Below are positions 44,308-52,711 of a DNA stretch of 64,000 bases, piece by piece. The first letter of the stretch is position 1; the number at the start of each line of letters is the position of its first letter. The stretch comes from Chitinophaga sp. H8 (GTDB lineage: Bacteria; Bacteroidota; Bacteroidia; Chitinophagales; Chitinophagaceae): assembly GCF_040567655.1 (NCBI RefSeq), contig NZ_JBEXAC010000002.1:1612001-1676000 (forward strand), read 5' to 3'. The translations under genes and the position numbers were made by a program. The notes under the pieces were generated by a model. The model was not told the origin of the DNA. It did not search any database and saw only the letters and a list, made by a program, of their open reading frames with translations.

Positions 44308-44928
44308 TTATTCGTTAGATGGAACTTCACTTGACAAATCGCTGTTCTCTAAATACTGCTCTATTGCTGCTGTTGGCAATGCGTCTACCGTAGCTTGTTC
44401 CTGTTGCATGGTAGCCTGCTGCGCAACATTCACAAATATGGGATCATTATCCTCTTCGTATGTCTGCAGGTAATCCATCATCGCCTGATCACTGATAGCA
44501 GCCAGCTGTGCTTCCACATTGCTGCCAGTGCTGTTATTATTCACAAACAGTAAGGTGCTGACAGATACGCAGGCAGTAATACCGGCTGCTACGGCCCATT
44601 TCCAGTAGGTTTTACGGGATGGCATCCGGACTACCTTTGCACCGCCCCGATCTGGAATAGCAGACAGTACCTTTTCAGGTAAAGTGGCAAAATAACCAGT
44701 AGGAACACTGTAGGGATTTTGTTTGGGTACCTGAGCCAGTAACGGAGCTGCTTCATCCAGCTCCTGCTGCACGGAAGACTGTTCCAGTGTTCTTATTTGC
44801 TGCATAATATGGCTCGGTAATTGCTCAAAGTATCCTACAGGCACCTGGTAGCCTGGCGTTTCGGCAGGCCAGTTTTCACCTGGCACAATCTGCTGCAACT
44901 CATCTGCTATGTCCTTACGCTTTTTCAT
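44308..44928 (-). CDS. Probable anti-sigma factor (single-pass membrane protein)
   Basis: The 206-residue protein has a cytoplasmic N-terminal half with two similar segments, GYQVPVGYFEQLPSHIMQQI and NPYSVPTGYFATLPEKVLSAI. These are followed by one transmembrane helix (YWKWAVAAGITACVSVSTLLFV in parts, about residues 108-128) and a periplasmic Gln/Glu-rich part. The layout and its place after the sigma gene fit a membrane anti-sigma factor, but there is no ZAS-type zinc motif, so the assignment is mainly from context. Confidence 0.65.
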   Translation of the reverse strand: MKKRKDIADELQQIVPGENWPAETPGYQVPVGYFEQLPSHIMQQIRTLEQSSVQQELDEAAPLLAQVPKQNPYSVPTGYFATLPEKVLSAIPDRGGAKVVRMPSRKTYWKWAVAAGITACVSVSTLLFVNNNSTGSNVEAQLAAISDQAMMDYLQTYEEDNDPIFVNVAQQATMQQEQATVDALPTAAIEQYLENSDLSSEVPSNE

Positions 44929-45045
44929 GATACACTACCTTAGACCGTAATCAGCTATAATAGTTTAATGGTTTGCTAATGTTTATTAATTAATAGTAGG
45001 ATTTTTTAAATTGTATTATATATTATTATATGTGTTAGTTCGTTA

Positions 45046-45597
45046 TTATGTGCTTTTTATGAACTCTTCAATCTTTTTTACGGCATGATGATAAGATGCT
45101 TTTAAAGCGCCTTCCGAAGTGTCCAGTACCCGGCTCATTTCTTCATAAGGCATTTCATCATAGTACCGGAGGTTAAATACGATACGTTGTTTTTCGGGCA
45201 AAGTGAGGATGGCTCTTTGTAATTTCCATTCCAGCTTATTGGCATCGAACTGGCTATCCGCCTTTAATTTATTCTCCAATCCTGTTTCTACATCCGATAA
45301 AGATACCGTTTGCTTGCGCTTCTGCTGCTCCAGAAACGAAAGGCATTCATTGGTTGCAATCTTATATAGCCAGGTATACAGCTGCGCATCTTCCCGGAAC
45401 CCCTGTAGGTTCTTCCACACCTTAATAAACACATTCTGCAATACATCGTTTGCATCCTCATGCTCTACCACCAGACGGCGGATATGCCAATACAACCGTT
45501 CCTGGTACTTCTGGATAATGAGTGTAAATCCTTTTTCCCGGGTAGCCGGCTGCTGGTAAATAGCCAATAAATCCTTGTCATCCTGTGAAACGGCCAT
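45046..45597 (-). CDS. ECF-type RNA polymerase sigma factor
   Basis: The 183-residue sigma factor shows region 2 (VEHEDANDVLQNVFIKVWKNL, with TWLYKIATNECLSFLEQQKR in parts) and region 4 (LPEKQRIVFNLRYYDEMPYEEMSRVLDTSEGALKASYHHAVKKIEE in parts). It would direct RNA polymerase to envelope-response promoters. It leads the cluster sigma, probable anti-sigma, Spy-like sensor, with 117 bp to the second gene. The cluster is likely autoregulated (inference). Confidence 0.94.
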   Translation of the reverse strand: MAVSQDDKDLLAIYQQPATREKGFTLIIQKYQERLYWHIRRLVVEHEDANDVLQNVFIKVWKNLQGFREDAQLYTWLYKIATNECLSFLEQQKRKQTVSLSDVETGLENKLKADSQFDANKLEWKLQRAILTLPEKQRIVFNLRYYDEMPYEEMSRVLDTSEGALKASYHHAVKKIEEFIKST

Positions 45598-45685
45598 AGG
45601 TTAAATGGTTATACGCCGGGTTTTATTTGCCGGTAACTACGGTCCGTCACTTTAATAACGGGTACGTTACCACTCAAATTAAATA

Positions 45686-45713
45686 AAAAAACCCATCATA
45701 TGATGGGTTTTTT
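45686..45713 (-). terminator. Terminator after the transketolase half gene
   Basis: A perfect 28-bp palindrome centred on CATATG (A6-CCCATCAT / ATGATGGG-T6) lies 31 bp after the transketolase stop on the minus strand, with a six-T tract. It also separates this gene from the sigma-factor promoter. Confidence 0.9.
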
Positions 45714-45743
45714 ATGAAAAGGTTTAATTAACGCAGGAGTGTC

Positions 45744-46703
45744 TTATTTTTTCCTTGACATGGCTTTTTCTGCCGCAGCTACGATATGAGCTGCGTCCAG
45801 GCCATACTTGGTAAGCAGTTCCAATGGCTTGCCACTTTCTCCAAAAGTATCATTAGTGCCTACATACTCAATAGGAATTGGATGATTGCGGGAAGCAACC
45901 TGCGCAATGCTGTCTCCCAAACCGCCCAGCACATTATGCTCTTCTGCGGTCACTGCACAGCCCGTTTTTGTAATGGAACGGATCACAGCAGCTTCATCCA
46001 GCGGCTTGATAGTATGGATATTGATGATTTCTACACTATACCCTTTTTCTTCCAGGATGCGGCCTGCTTCAATAGCTATCCAAACCAGGTGGCCACACGC
46101 AAAAATGGAGATATCATTGCCTTCATTCAATACCTGTGCTTTACCGATCTCAAATTTTTGATTCTCCGGTGTAAAGTTCGGCCACTTTGGACGACCAAAA
46201 CGGAGATATACCGGGCCCTCATGATCCGCAATGGCCATGGTAGCCGCTTTTGTTTGGTTGAAGTCGCATGGTACAATCACTGTCATACCTGGCAACATCT
46301 TCATTAAACCAATATCTTCCAGTATCTGGTGCGTGGCACCATCTTCCCCCAGGGTTAACCCTGCATGGGAAGCACATATTTTAACATTCTTGCCGGAATA
46401 GGCTACTGATTGACGTATCTGATCATATACCCTGCCGGTTGAAAAATTGGCAAAAGTAGTAGTGTAAGGAATTTTGCCACCAATGGTCAAACCTGCTGCA
46501 ATACCTATCATATTGGCTTCTGCAATACCGCATTGTACAAAACGGTCAGGAAACTCCTTAATAAAGGCATTCAGCTTCATAGAACCCAGCAAATCGGCAG
46601 TCAGAGCCACCACATTAGGGTTTTTACGGCCCGCTTCCAGTATCCCTTCTCCAAACCCTGCACGGGTTTCTTTTTCATTTAATACTTGAATATCTTTTAC
46701 CAT
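45744..46703 (-). CDS. Transketolase, C-terminal subunit
   Basis: The 319-residue protein contains only the pyrimidine-binding and C-terminal transketolase domains. Visible are FVQCGIAEANMIGIAAGL with catalytic E62, TTFANFSTGRVYDQIRQSVAYSG (in parts), SHAGLTLGEDGATHQ and a C-terminal KPLELLTKYGLDAAHIV. The thiamine-pyrophosphate pyrophosphate-binding half is a separate protein in such split enzymes and normally sits directly upstream; here galE is upstream and the partner is not in the window. The enzyme moves two-carbon units in the pentose phosphate pathway. Confidence 0.92.
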   Translation of the reverse strand: MVKDIQVLNEKETRAGFGEGILEAGRKNPNVVALTADLLGSMKLNAFIKEFPDRFVQCGIAEANMIGIAAGLTIGGKIPYTTTFANFSTGRVYDQIRQSVAYSGKNVKICASHAGLTLGEDGATHQILEDIGLMKMLPGMTVIVPCDFNQTKAATMAIADHEGPVYLRFGRPKWPNFTPENQKFEIGKAQVLNEGNDISIFACGHLVWIAIEAGRILEEKGYSVEIINIHTIKPLDEAAVIRSITKTGCAVTAEEHNVLGGLGDSIAQVASRNHPIPIEYVGTNDTFGESGKPLELLTKYGLDAAHIVAAAEKAMSRKK

Positions 46704-46822
46704 GAGGTGCTTTAATTAAAGCGTAAAAATAATAATTATCAATTACGAATGCACGAATTGTTGATCTCAAATGAATAATGCAGCCTGTGCTGGCTGGCAC
46801 ACTTCATTATTTCCTCATTTAC

Positions 46823-47851
46823 TTAGTTGCTCAGTACCTTGTCACGTAAGGATACTTCCCACTGCCAGGCCGTACGCATCATATCTTCAATGCCTATTTT
46901 CGGCTCCCAGCCCAGTTTTTCCCTCGCATGGCTGTTATTAGCATAAATTTCAATAACATCCCCTTCCCGGCCCGGTGCCAGCACATATTTCAGTTTTAAG
47001 CCAGAGATTTTTTCGAATGCCTTGATCGCTTCCAGTACGGTGACACCATTACCTGTACCCAGGTTGAAGATCTCACAGTTACTGTCATTGCGCTGCTCAA
47101 TCAGGTACTGTAAGGCTTTGGTATGCGCATTGGCGATATCTGTTACATGAATATAATCCCTTACACAGGAACCATCCCGGGTATCAAAATCATGCCCATA
47201 CACACTCATCTTGGGTATTTTACCGATCGCAGTTTGCGTGATCACCGGTACCAGGTTGTCTGGTTTCCCTAATGGTAATTCCCCTATCAGGGCGGAAGGA
47301 TGTGCGCCTACCGGGTTAAAATACCGCAAAATGATAGACTGGGTATCGTTTACCTTGCTATAATCCTCTATGATCTGTTCTCCCATCTGTTTGGTGCGGG
47401 CATAAGGGGATTGCGCTTCTCCAAGTGGAGTCGATTCCACTACAGGCAAAGCTTTGGTATTGCCATACACAGAGCAGGAAGAAGAGAATACCATATTGGG
47501 TATATTAAACTCCTTCACACATTTTAATACATTGATGAGGGAGGATAGATTGTTTTGAAAATACAGCAGTGGCTCTGCTACGGATTCCGGAACCGTCTTT
47601 AATGCAGCAAAATGAATAACTCCGATAATATCTCTGTTTTCATGAAATACGGCATGCGTATCTTCCTGATTGCAAAGATCCACCTTATAATTACGGATCT
47701 TTTTGCCGGTAATGCGCTCTACGCCTTCCAATAATTGTGTAGTGCTCCGGATATTACTATCCACGGAAACCACATCAAACCCATGATTGATTAGATCTAC
47801 AATTGTATGGGAACCAATGTAACCACAACCGCCGGTAACAAGAACCTTCAT
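46823..47851 (-). CDS. galE: UDP-glucose 4-epimerase
   Basis: This 342-residue short-chain-dehydrogenase-type enzyme shows the NAD loop GGCGYIGSHT (7-16), S123-125 in FSSSCSVYG, and Y150 and K154 of the YxxxK motif in SPYARTKQMGE. The block YFNPVGAHPSALIGE is typical of GalE. It interconverts UDP-glucose and UDP-galactose for surface polysaccharides. It follows rfbA on the same strand with a 162-bp gap and precedes the transketolase half gene. Confidence 0.95.
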   Translation of the reverse strand: MKVLVTGGCGYIGSHTIVDLINHGFDVVSVDSNIRSTTQLLEGVERITGKKIRNYKVDLCNQEDTHAVFHENRDIIGVIHFAALKTVPESVAEPLLYFQNNLSSLINVLKCVKEFNIPNMVFSSSCSVYGNTKALPVVESTPLGEAQSPYARTKQMGEQIIEDYSKVNDTQSIILRYFNPVGAHPSALIGELPLGKPDNLVPVITQTAIGKIPKMSVYGHDFDTRDGSCVRDYIHVTDIANAHTKALQYLIEQRNDSNCEIFNLGTGNGVTVLEAIKAFEKISGLKLKYVLAPGREGDVIEIYANNSHAREKLGWEPKIGIEDMMRTAWQWEVSLRDKVLSN

Positions 47852-48013
47852 GATACTAGATTTACGATTTTAGATTTACGAATTATTGTCCACTGAGTGC
47901 AGCCTGCAAATGATATACTTGCAGACCAGCGTATTGATTTTAGCCTGTTGGCTTAGCTTTGGCATAGCTTCAGCATGGCTTCGGATACAGCCGGATGCCG
48001 CTTAGCGGCCAGG

Positions 48014-48871
48014 TCACTGAATATTTATCAGGTACTCACCATAGCCACTCTTCAGCAATGGTTTTGCCAGCTCCTGCAGTTGTGCAGCTGTAATAAATCC
48101 TTTGCGGAATGCAATCTCTTCAATACAAGCCACTTTAATGCCCTGCCGCTGCTCTATTACCTGTACAAACTGGGATGCCTGCATCAGCGAATCAAAAGTG
48201 CCCGTATCCAGCCAGGCAGTTCCACGCGGCAAGATAGATACTTTTAATTTCCCGCGACGAAGGTATTCCCTGTTCACATCCGTAATCTCATACTCCCCCC
48301 TGGCACTGGGTTGCAAATTTTTAGCAATGGCCACTACCTCATTGTCGTAAAAATACAAGCCAGGTACAGCATATTTCGATTTGGGGTGCTGTGGCTTCTC
48401 CTCAATAGATACGGCCTGCATATCTTTATTAAACTCCACAACGCCATACCGCTCAGGATCAGACACCTGATAAGCATACACGATGCCGCCATCAGGGGTC
48501 GTATTATTGGCCAGCTGGGTGCCTAAACCGGCTCCATAAAAGATGTTATCCCCTAAAACAAGGGCTACAGGATCATTGCCTATAAATTCAGCACCAATTA
48601 CAAATGCCTGCGCCAGCCCGTTAGGTACTGCCTGCTCAGCATAACTTAATTGAAGCCCCAGTTGTTCTCCGGTGCCAAACAGCCGCTTAAAAGCAGGAAG
48701 ATCATGCGGAGTGGAAATGATCAGTATCTCTTTTATGCCTGCCAGCATAAGTGTGGATAAAGGATAGTAGATCATCGGTTTGTCATAAACAGGCATGATC
48801 TGTTTACTGATGGCATATGTTATGGGGTGCAACCTGGTGCCGGAACCGCCGGCTAAAATAATTCCTTTCAT
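48014..48871 (-). CDS. rfbA: Glucose-1-phosphate thymidylyltransferase
   Basis: The 285-residue protein starts [45 protein letters not shown] (read in parts), the RmlA signature. It also has [19 protein letters not shown] and [20 protein letters not shown]. It makes dTDP-glucose, the first step to dTDP-L-rhamnose. rfbB, rfbC and rfbD are not next to it, so the rest of the pathway is elsewhere. Confidence 0.96.
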   Translation of the reverse strand: MKGIILAGGSGTRLHPITYAISKQIMPVYDKPMIYYPLSTLMLAGIKEILIISTPHDLPAFKRLFGTGEQLGLQLSYAEQAVPNGLAQAFVIGAEFIGNDPVALVLGDNIFYGAGLGTQLANNTTPDGGIVYAYQVSDPERYGVVEFNKDMQAVSIEEKPQHPKSKYAVPGLYFYDNEVVAIAKNLQPSARGEYEITDVNREYLRRGKLKVSILPRGTAWLDTGTFDSLMQASQFVQVIEQRQGIKVACIEEIAFRKGFITAAQLQELAKPLLKSGYGEYLINIQ

Positions 48872-48959
48872 TCAAGCTGATTTAAGTCACTGTAGGTTTG
48901 AACTACCTTATTGCCAAAAAATATGATGGTTGATCACTGGCTACTATCAATACATCATA

Positions 48960-48967
48960 CAAAAATA
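48960..48967 (-). promoter_or_regulatory. -7 promoter box TATTTTTG for rfbA
   Basis: A full TAnnTTTG match on the minus strand lies 88 bp before the rfbA ATG, in an otherwise featureless spacer. Confidence 0.45.
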
Positions 48968-49045
48968 GGTGCTCTGGGCCACATGCCATATTTTTTTGTT
49001 TTAAAAATCTTAAAACTTAAGCCCGTTTATATAGAAAAACTATAA

Positions 49046-49080
49046 AAAAAGCCTCTCCTGTGTTCCGGGAGAGGCTTTTT
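49046..49080 (-). terminator. Terminator after pit
   Basis: A 13-bp stem pairs 49046-49058 with 49068-49080 (core GCCTCTCC/GGAGAGGC), 9-nt loop, with A/T tracts on both ends. It lies 24 bp after the pit stop. Confidence 0.85.
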
Positions 49081-49103
49081 AAGTGAAATCAATCACTTTA
49101 TAA

Positions 49104-50111
49104 TTATTTGATAAAGAGATTTACAACAAAGTAAACAGCAGCTGCTAGTAAAGCACTGATAGGGATGGTAAGGATCCACGCCCATAAAAGGCTTACAGTT
49201 ACTCCCCAGCGCACGGCTGACAAACGTTTAGTGGCTCCTACCCCAATGATCGCACCCGTGATCGTGTGAGTGGTACTAACTGGAATACCCAGCGTTTCGG
49301 TCAGGAAAAGGGTAATAGCACCGGCACCTTCGGCGGCTACCCCTTCCAGCGGGGTTACCTTGGTAATACGGGTACCCATCGTTTTTACAATTTTCCAGCC
49401 CCCGCTCATCGTTCCTAATGCAATGGCACAAAAACAGGAAAAGGGTACCCAATCCGGCACATCCGTAATCTTCTCTATTGAACCATGTGCCACCAGGGCT
49501 GCGGCAATAATACCCATCACTTTCTGGGCATCATTACTCCCGTGGCCAAGGCTCAGCGCGGCAGAGGATACCAGCTGTAAACGCTTAAACCAGTTCTCTG
49601 CCCGGAACGGATTCGCTTTTTTACAGATGTTTATAATAAATACGGTAAGGACAAAGGCGACGACCATCCCTATCAGCGGAGCTAGTATGATAAAATAGAT
49701 AGTAGGTAATACTTTGGAAAAATTTATCACGTCAAATGATCCTCCCGCGCCAGTAACGGCCGCTCCGATAAAACCACCTATCAAAGTATGGGAAGAACTG
49801 GATGGAATACCATACCACCAGGTGAACAGATTCCATATAATGGCAGCTACCAGCCCGCTAAAGATCACCTTTAGGGTAATAAACTGCTCAAATACTGATT
49901 TGGCAATCGTATTACCTACTTTAAATTCACCAATGACATGCTTGGCAAGGAAAAATGCTGCAAAGTTGAACACCGCAGCCCATAATACCGCCTGAAAAGG
50001 AGTCAGTACCTTGGTGGAAACAATCGTGGCAATGGAATTGGCCGCGTCATGAAACCCGTTAATATAATCGAAAATAAATGCCAGTATAATGATGATTACC
50101 AGAAATGTCAT
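49104..50111 (-). CDS. pit: Low-affinity inorganic phosphate transporter (Pit family)
   Basis: The 335-residue PiT-family membrane protein shows the signatures FDYINGFHDAANSIATIVSTKVLTP (in parts) near the N-terminus and SLGHGSNDAQKVMGIIAA in the middle, and GIPVSTTHTITGAIIGVG near the C-terminus. It moves phosphate with protons or as metal-phosphate. It is 48 bp behind the PhoU-like gene on the same strand, the usual pairing. Confidence 0.95.
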   Translation of the reverse strand: MTFLVIIIILAFIFDYINGFHDAANSIATIVSTKVLTPFQAVLWAAVFNFAAFFLAKHVIGEFKVGNTIAKSVFEQFITLKVIFSGLVAAIIWNLFTWWYGIPSSSSHTLIGGFIGAAVTGAGGSFDVINFSKVLPTIYFIILAPLIGMVVAFVLTVFIINICKKANPFRAENWFKRLQLVSSAALSLGHGSNDAQKVMGIIAAALVAHGSIEKITDVPDWVPFSCFCAIALGTMSGGWKIVKTMGTRITKVTPLEGVAAEGAGAITLFLTETLGIPVSTTHTITGAIIGVGATKRLSAVRWGVTVSLLWAWILTIPISALLAAAVYFVVNLFIK

Positions 50112-50159
50112 GTTTCACGAAGTTATGCATGGAGAACAACTCCTACACCTGAACAGGTG

Positions 50160-50810
50160 TTAAGAGTACTTAATAATGATGGTTTCTATAACATTGGCAC
50201 AATCTTCACATTTGTCCGTTGCAATTTCCAGTGCCTGGTATATTTCACGCATCTTAATGAGTTCTGCAGCATTTGTTTCCGTGTCAAACAGGTCGGCAAT
50301 AGCCATATCATAAATATCATCAGCATGGTTCTCCAAACTGTTGATCTTTACGCAGGCATCCGTAATAACACGCATATTATGCATGTTACGCAACTCAGGA
50401 ATAGCTTTATGCAGTTCCAGTACACCCAAATGAATCAATTCCGCCAGCTTACGGATGCTCTCATTGATAGTATGTACTTTATAGATATCGATCCTTTTGG
50501 CAGAACCGTGGATGTAATCTGCCACATCATCCAGCGTGGAAGCCAGATAGTGAATGTCCTCCCGGTCAAAAGGAGTGATAAAATTCTGACCCAGCTCTAC
50601 AAATATACGGTGGGTATAATCATCGTTTTTGTGCTCCAGCCGTTCTATCAGGTGGATTTTATCTTTACGGGTGGAGGGATCATTGGTAGTCACTACTTCT
50701 ATCAATACTTCGGACATTTCTACCAGATTAGCCGCTACGTCCTCAAACAAAGAATAAAAAACCCGGTCTTTCGGCAAGAATAATTTAACAAAAGAGTTGA
50801 AGCCTCCCAT
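50160..50810 (-). CDS. DUF47/PhoU-like phosphate transport regulator
   Basis: From the ATG at 50810 the product is 216 residues: MGGFNSFVKLFLPKDRVFYSLFE at the start (in parts), then mostly alpha-helical PhoU-like repeats with DREDIHYLASTLDDVADYIHG and YQALEIATDKCEDCANVIE. DUF47 proteins regulate Pit transporters. The frame is open to 50876, but a -7 box (50842-50835) lies inside that extension, so the 50810 start is right. It forms an operon with pit and is divergent from the PlcP-like gene. Confidence 0.92.
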   Translation of the reverse strand: MGGFNSFVKLFLPKDRVFYSLFEDVAANLVEMSEVLIEVVTTNDPSTRKDKIHLIERLEHKNDDYTHRIFVELGQNFITPFDREDIHYLASTLDDVADYIHGSAKRIDIYKVHTINESIRKLAELIHLGVLELHKAIPELRNMHNMRVITDACVKINSLENHADDIYDMAIADLFDTETNAAELIKMREIYQALEIATDKCEDCANVIETIIIKYS

Positions 50811-50834
50811 ATAGTTGCGTTTAGAAATTTGCGG

Positions 50835-50842
50835 CAAAAATA
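50835..50842 (-). promoter_or_regulatory. -7 promoter box TATTTTTG for the phoU-like/pit operon
   Basis: This is a full consensus match, 24 bp before the ATG at 50810. No 11-bp repeat array has the right spacing on this strand, but the array of the divergent promoter (50880-50918) begins 38 bp upstream and could influence both directions. Confidence 0.5.
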
Positions 50843-50879
50843 GCTTGCAATATCTTATAGCGCCAGGAAAAAACACGAA

Positions 50880-50935
50880 TTAATAATTCCTTAACACTGA
50901 GTTCACATAAAAGTAATATAGCAATTTTTTCTTTG
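50880..50935 (+). promoter_or_regulatory. Pho-box-like array D and -7 box upstream of the PlcP-like gene
   Basis: There are four direct repeats with exact 11-bp period: TTAATA (50880), TTAACA (50891), TTCACA (50902), GTAATA (50913). The -7 element TTTCTTTG starts at 50928, 15 bp after the last repeat start, matching TAnnTTTG except at position 2. Transcription would begin near 50942, about 118 nt before the PlcP-like ATG. Confidence 0.6.
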
Positions 50936-51059
50936 CATTGATAGTTTGATGGTCAGATACCCCCGCAAAAAAAACGGGTTTTACTACTGTCAAATGAGCG
51001 CAGATATATACATACCTATAACGCATAACCGCCTACACTGGTTCATTTAGCTAAAATTA

Positions 51060-51890
51060 ATGTCAGATAAACGCCCATTAGATATCGCTGTTATCTCAGA
51101 TGTTCACCTGGGAATTTATGGTTGTCATGCCAAAGAACTCGTTCAATACCTCGATAGTATTGACCCTAAAATACTGATACTGAACGGGGATATTATAGAT
51201 ATCTGGCAGTTCAGCAAACGCTATTTTCCGAAAGCCCATACCAAAGTTATCCGGCGCATCCTTAAAATGACGGGCAAAGGCACTGAAGTATACTACCTCA
51301 CCGGCAACCACGACGAGGCCCTCCGCAAATATGCAGGTTTCGGACTGGGCAATTTCGTGATAGACAATAAACTGGTCCTGGAGGTAGATGGTAAAATGCA
51401 CTGGTTCTTCCATGGGGACGTGTACGATATTACCATGAAAAACTCCAAATGGCTGGCCAAACTGGGTGGAAAAGGATATGATATACTGATTATCCTCAAC
51501 CGGCTGGTAAATAATGTACTGGAAAAAATGGGCAGGGAAAAAATGTCTTTCTCCAAAAAAGTAAAGCACAGCGTAAAACAGGCAGTGAAATTTATATCAG
51601 ACTTTGAACAGATCGTAGCGGAAATCGCCATCGATAAAAAATTTGATGTGGTGTGCTGTGGCCATATTCATCAACCTATTATTAAGGAAATGCAGGTAGG
51701 GGAACAGTCGGTGACTTATCTCAACTCAGGCGACTGGGTAGAGAGCCTCACTGCCCTCGAATATACCGGCAAACAATGGTCCCTGTATCAACACCCCGAA
51801 ACCCGCGCTAAAACAACTGCTCCTGAAGAGGACGACGATGGTTTACCGGAATGGGCTGCTGCCAGAACCATTTCTTTCCCCGCGCCCTGA
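51060..51890 (+). CDS. PlcP/LpxH-type metallophosphoesterase
   Basis: The 276-residue calcineurin-type phosphoesterase has ligands D14/H16 (ISDVHLG), D44 (NGDIID), N82-H84-region (TGNHDE), H118 (FFHGD) and H202/H204 (CGHIHQ). It ends its fold with YLNSGDWVESLTALEY. The DIIDIWQF, YFPKAHTKVIRRIL and GDWVES blocks resemble PlcP, the phosphate-starvation phospholipase C of Sinorhizobium, more than classical LpxH, although automated annotation would call it UDP-2,3-diacylglucosamine diphosphatase. Control by a Pho-box-like array and the neighbouring pit support phospholipid turnover under phosphate limitation. That role is inference. Confidence 0.85.
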   Translation: MSDKRPLDIAVISDVHLGIYGCHAKELVQYLDSIDPKILILNGDIIDIWQFSKRYFPKAHTKVIRRILKMTGKGTEVYYLTGNHDEALRKYAGFGLGNFVIDNKLVLEVDGKMHWFFHGDVYDITMKNSKWLAKLGGKGYDILIILNRLVNNVLEKMGREKMSFSKKVKHSVKQAVKFISDFEQIVAEIAIDKKFDVVCCGHIHQPIIKEMQVGEQSVTYLNSGDWVESLTALEYTGKQWSLYQHPETRAKTTAPEEDDDGLPEWAAARTISFPAP

Positions 51891-52124
51891 CCGGCACTTA
51901 ATGAAATATCTTACTCCGAACTATCTCCTGCCTCCTTGCCCCGACAGGCATGTTACACTTGTATTACCCCTGCGCCCTGCCTCACACACTTTTTTTAACA
52001 AAACATATGTGAATTATTTGCATGAGTAATTGGTTTAATATTTATCTTTACAAAAGCATAATATGGGCTTAATATTAAATTAAAGGTAACTGGTTATGTT
52101 TGTCAGAATATGATAGTAATATAA

Positions 52125-52532
52125 ATGAAAGTACTTAAGCTTCACCCGTTAATGACCATCTCCCTCCTGCAAATGCAATTTCAGCGTTTGTTTTTTTGCA
52201 ACGTGGCGGTATATGCGCGGCATTCTCTTGCAAATGCTTTTGATACCCTCCGGGAAGCCGGCTTCGAGGAAGAAATGCTAGTCGAATATCCTATCGATGA
52301 AACCCTTAGTCTAAGAGAATTCGAAGAAGAAGTGGAAGAGAGATTCCATTTTACACTGGAATTATGTAACAAAGACAACAAACCTTTTACGAATAAAAGC
52401 CAACACCTGTTCCAACTGATCTCTGCGGCTTCCGAACATAGTAAAAGAGAACTCCGCAATCCGCAACTCGACATCTCCCTGGACTTACTGGCCAATAACA
52501 GACAGTCGCCGCAACAAGGATACTCTTTGTAA
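52125..52532 (+). CDS. Hypothetical protein, 135 residues
   Basis: I recognise no family. The middle is strongly acidic and likely helical (DETLSLREFEEEVEERFHF), with LCNKDNKPFTNKSQHLFQLI following. No signal peptide or membrane helix is convincing, though the first 30 residues are hydrophobic in part. A -7-like box TATCTTTA lies at 52043-52050. The Met at residue 10 (MTISLLQMQF) is an alternative start. It lies between the PlcP-like gene and a Pho-type TonB receptor, but its own promoter lacks the 11-bp array. Codon composition looks like its neighbours. Confidence 0.55.
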   Translation: MKVLKLHPLMTISLLQMQFQRLFFCNVAVYARHSLANAFDTLREAGFEEEMLVEYPIDETLSLREFEEEVEERFHFTLELCNKDNKPFTNKSQHLFQLISAASEHSKRELRNPQLDISLDLLANNRQSPQQGYSL

Positions 52533-52602
52533 ACTTTATGCCTGTCATCACATGAAAACCTGCTCCCACCTTACTTTCCCATAATTCGTACGCACTTAGC
52601 CG

Positions 52603-52687
52603 TTAACGATTTTTTAATGATTCCTTAACAATTAACATTCTGGTAATGTTCGCGTAACATTGCGATAATGTGACCGCAATACTTTTG
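52603..52687 (+). promoter_or_regulatory. Pho-box-like array A (seven repeats) and -7 box
   Basis: There are two phased blocks. Block 1 is TTAACG (52603), TTAATG (52614), TTAACA (52625). Block 2, shifted by 7 bp, is TTAACA (52632), GTAATG (52643), GTAACA (52654), ATAATG (52665). All spacings within a block are 11 bp. The -7 box TACTTTTG starts at 52680, 15 bp after the last repeat start, 32 bp before the GTG of the TonB receptor. Confidence 0.7.
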
Positions 52688-52711
52688 CTGCAAATAATCA
52701 ACTAAAAAATC

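Noticed and set aside
50811..50876. N-terminal extension of the PhoU-like protein
   Set aside because: A consensus -7 box lies inside it (50842-50835), so the mRNA starts after it.
51838..52029. 63-codon plus-strand frame after the PlcP-like gene
   Set aside because: It overlaps the 3' end of that gene in another frame and is proline-rich without a ribosome binding site.
51995..52050. Possible sixth Pho-type array before the 135-residue protein
   Set aside because: Only the first TTAACA fits; the next positions at 11-bp steps do not match and the spacing to TATCTTTA is wrong.
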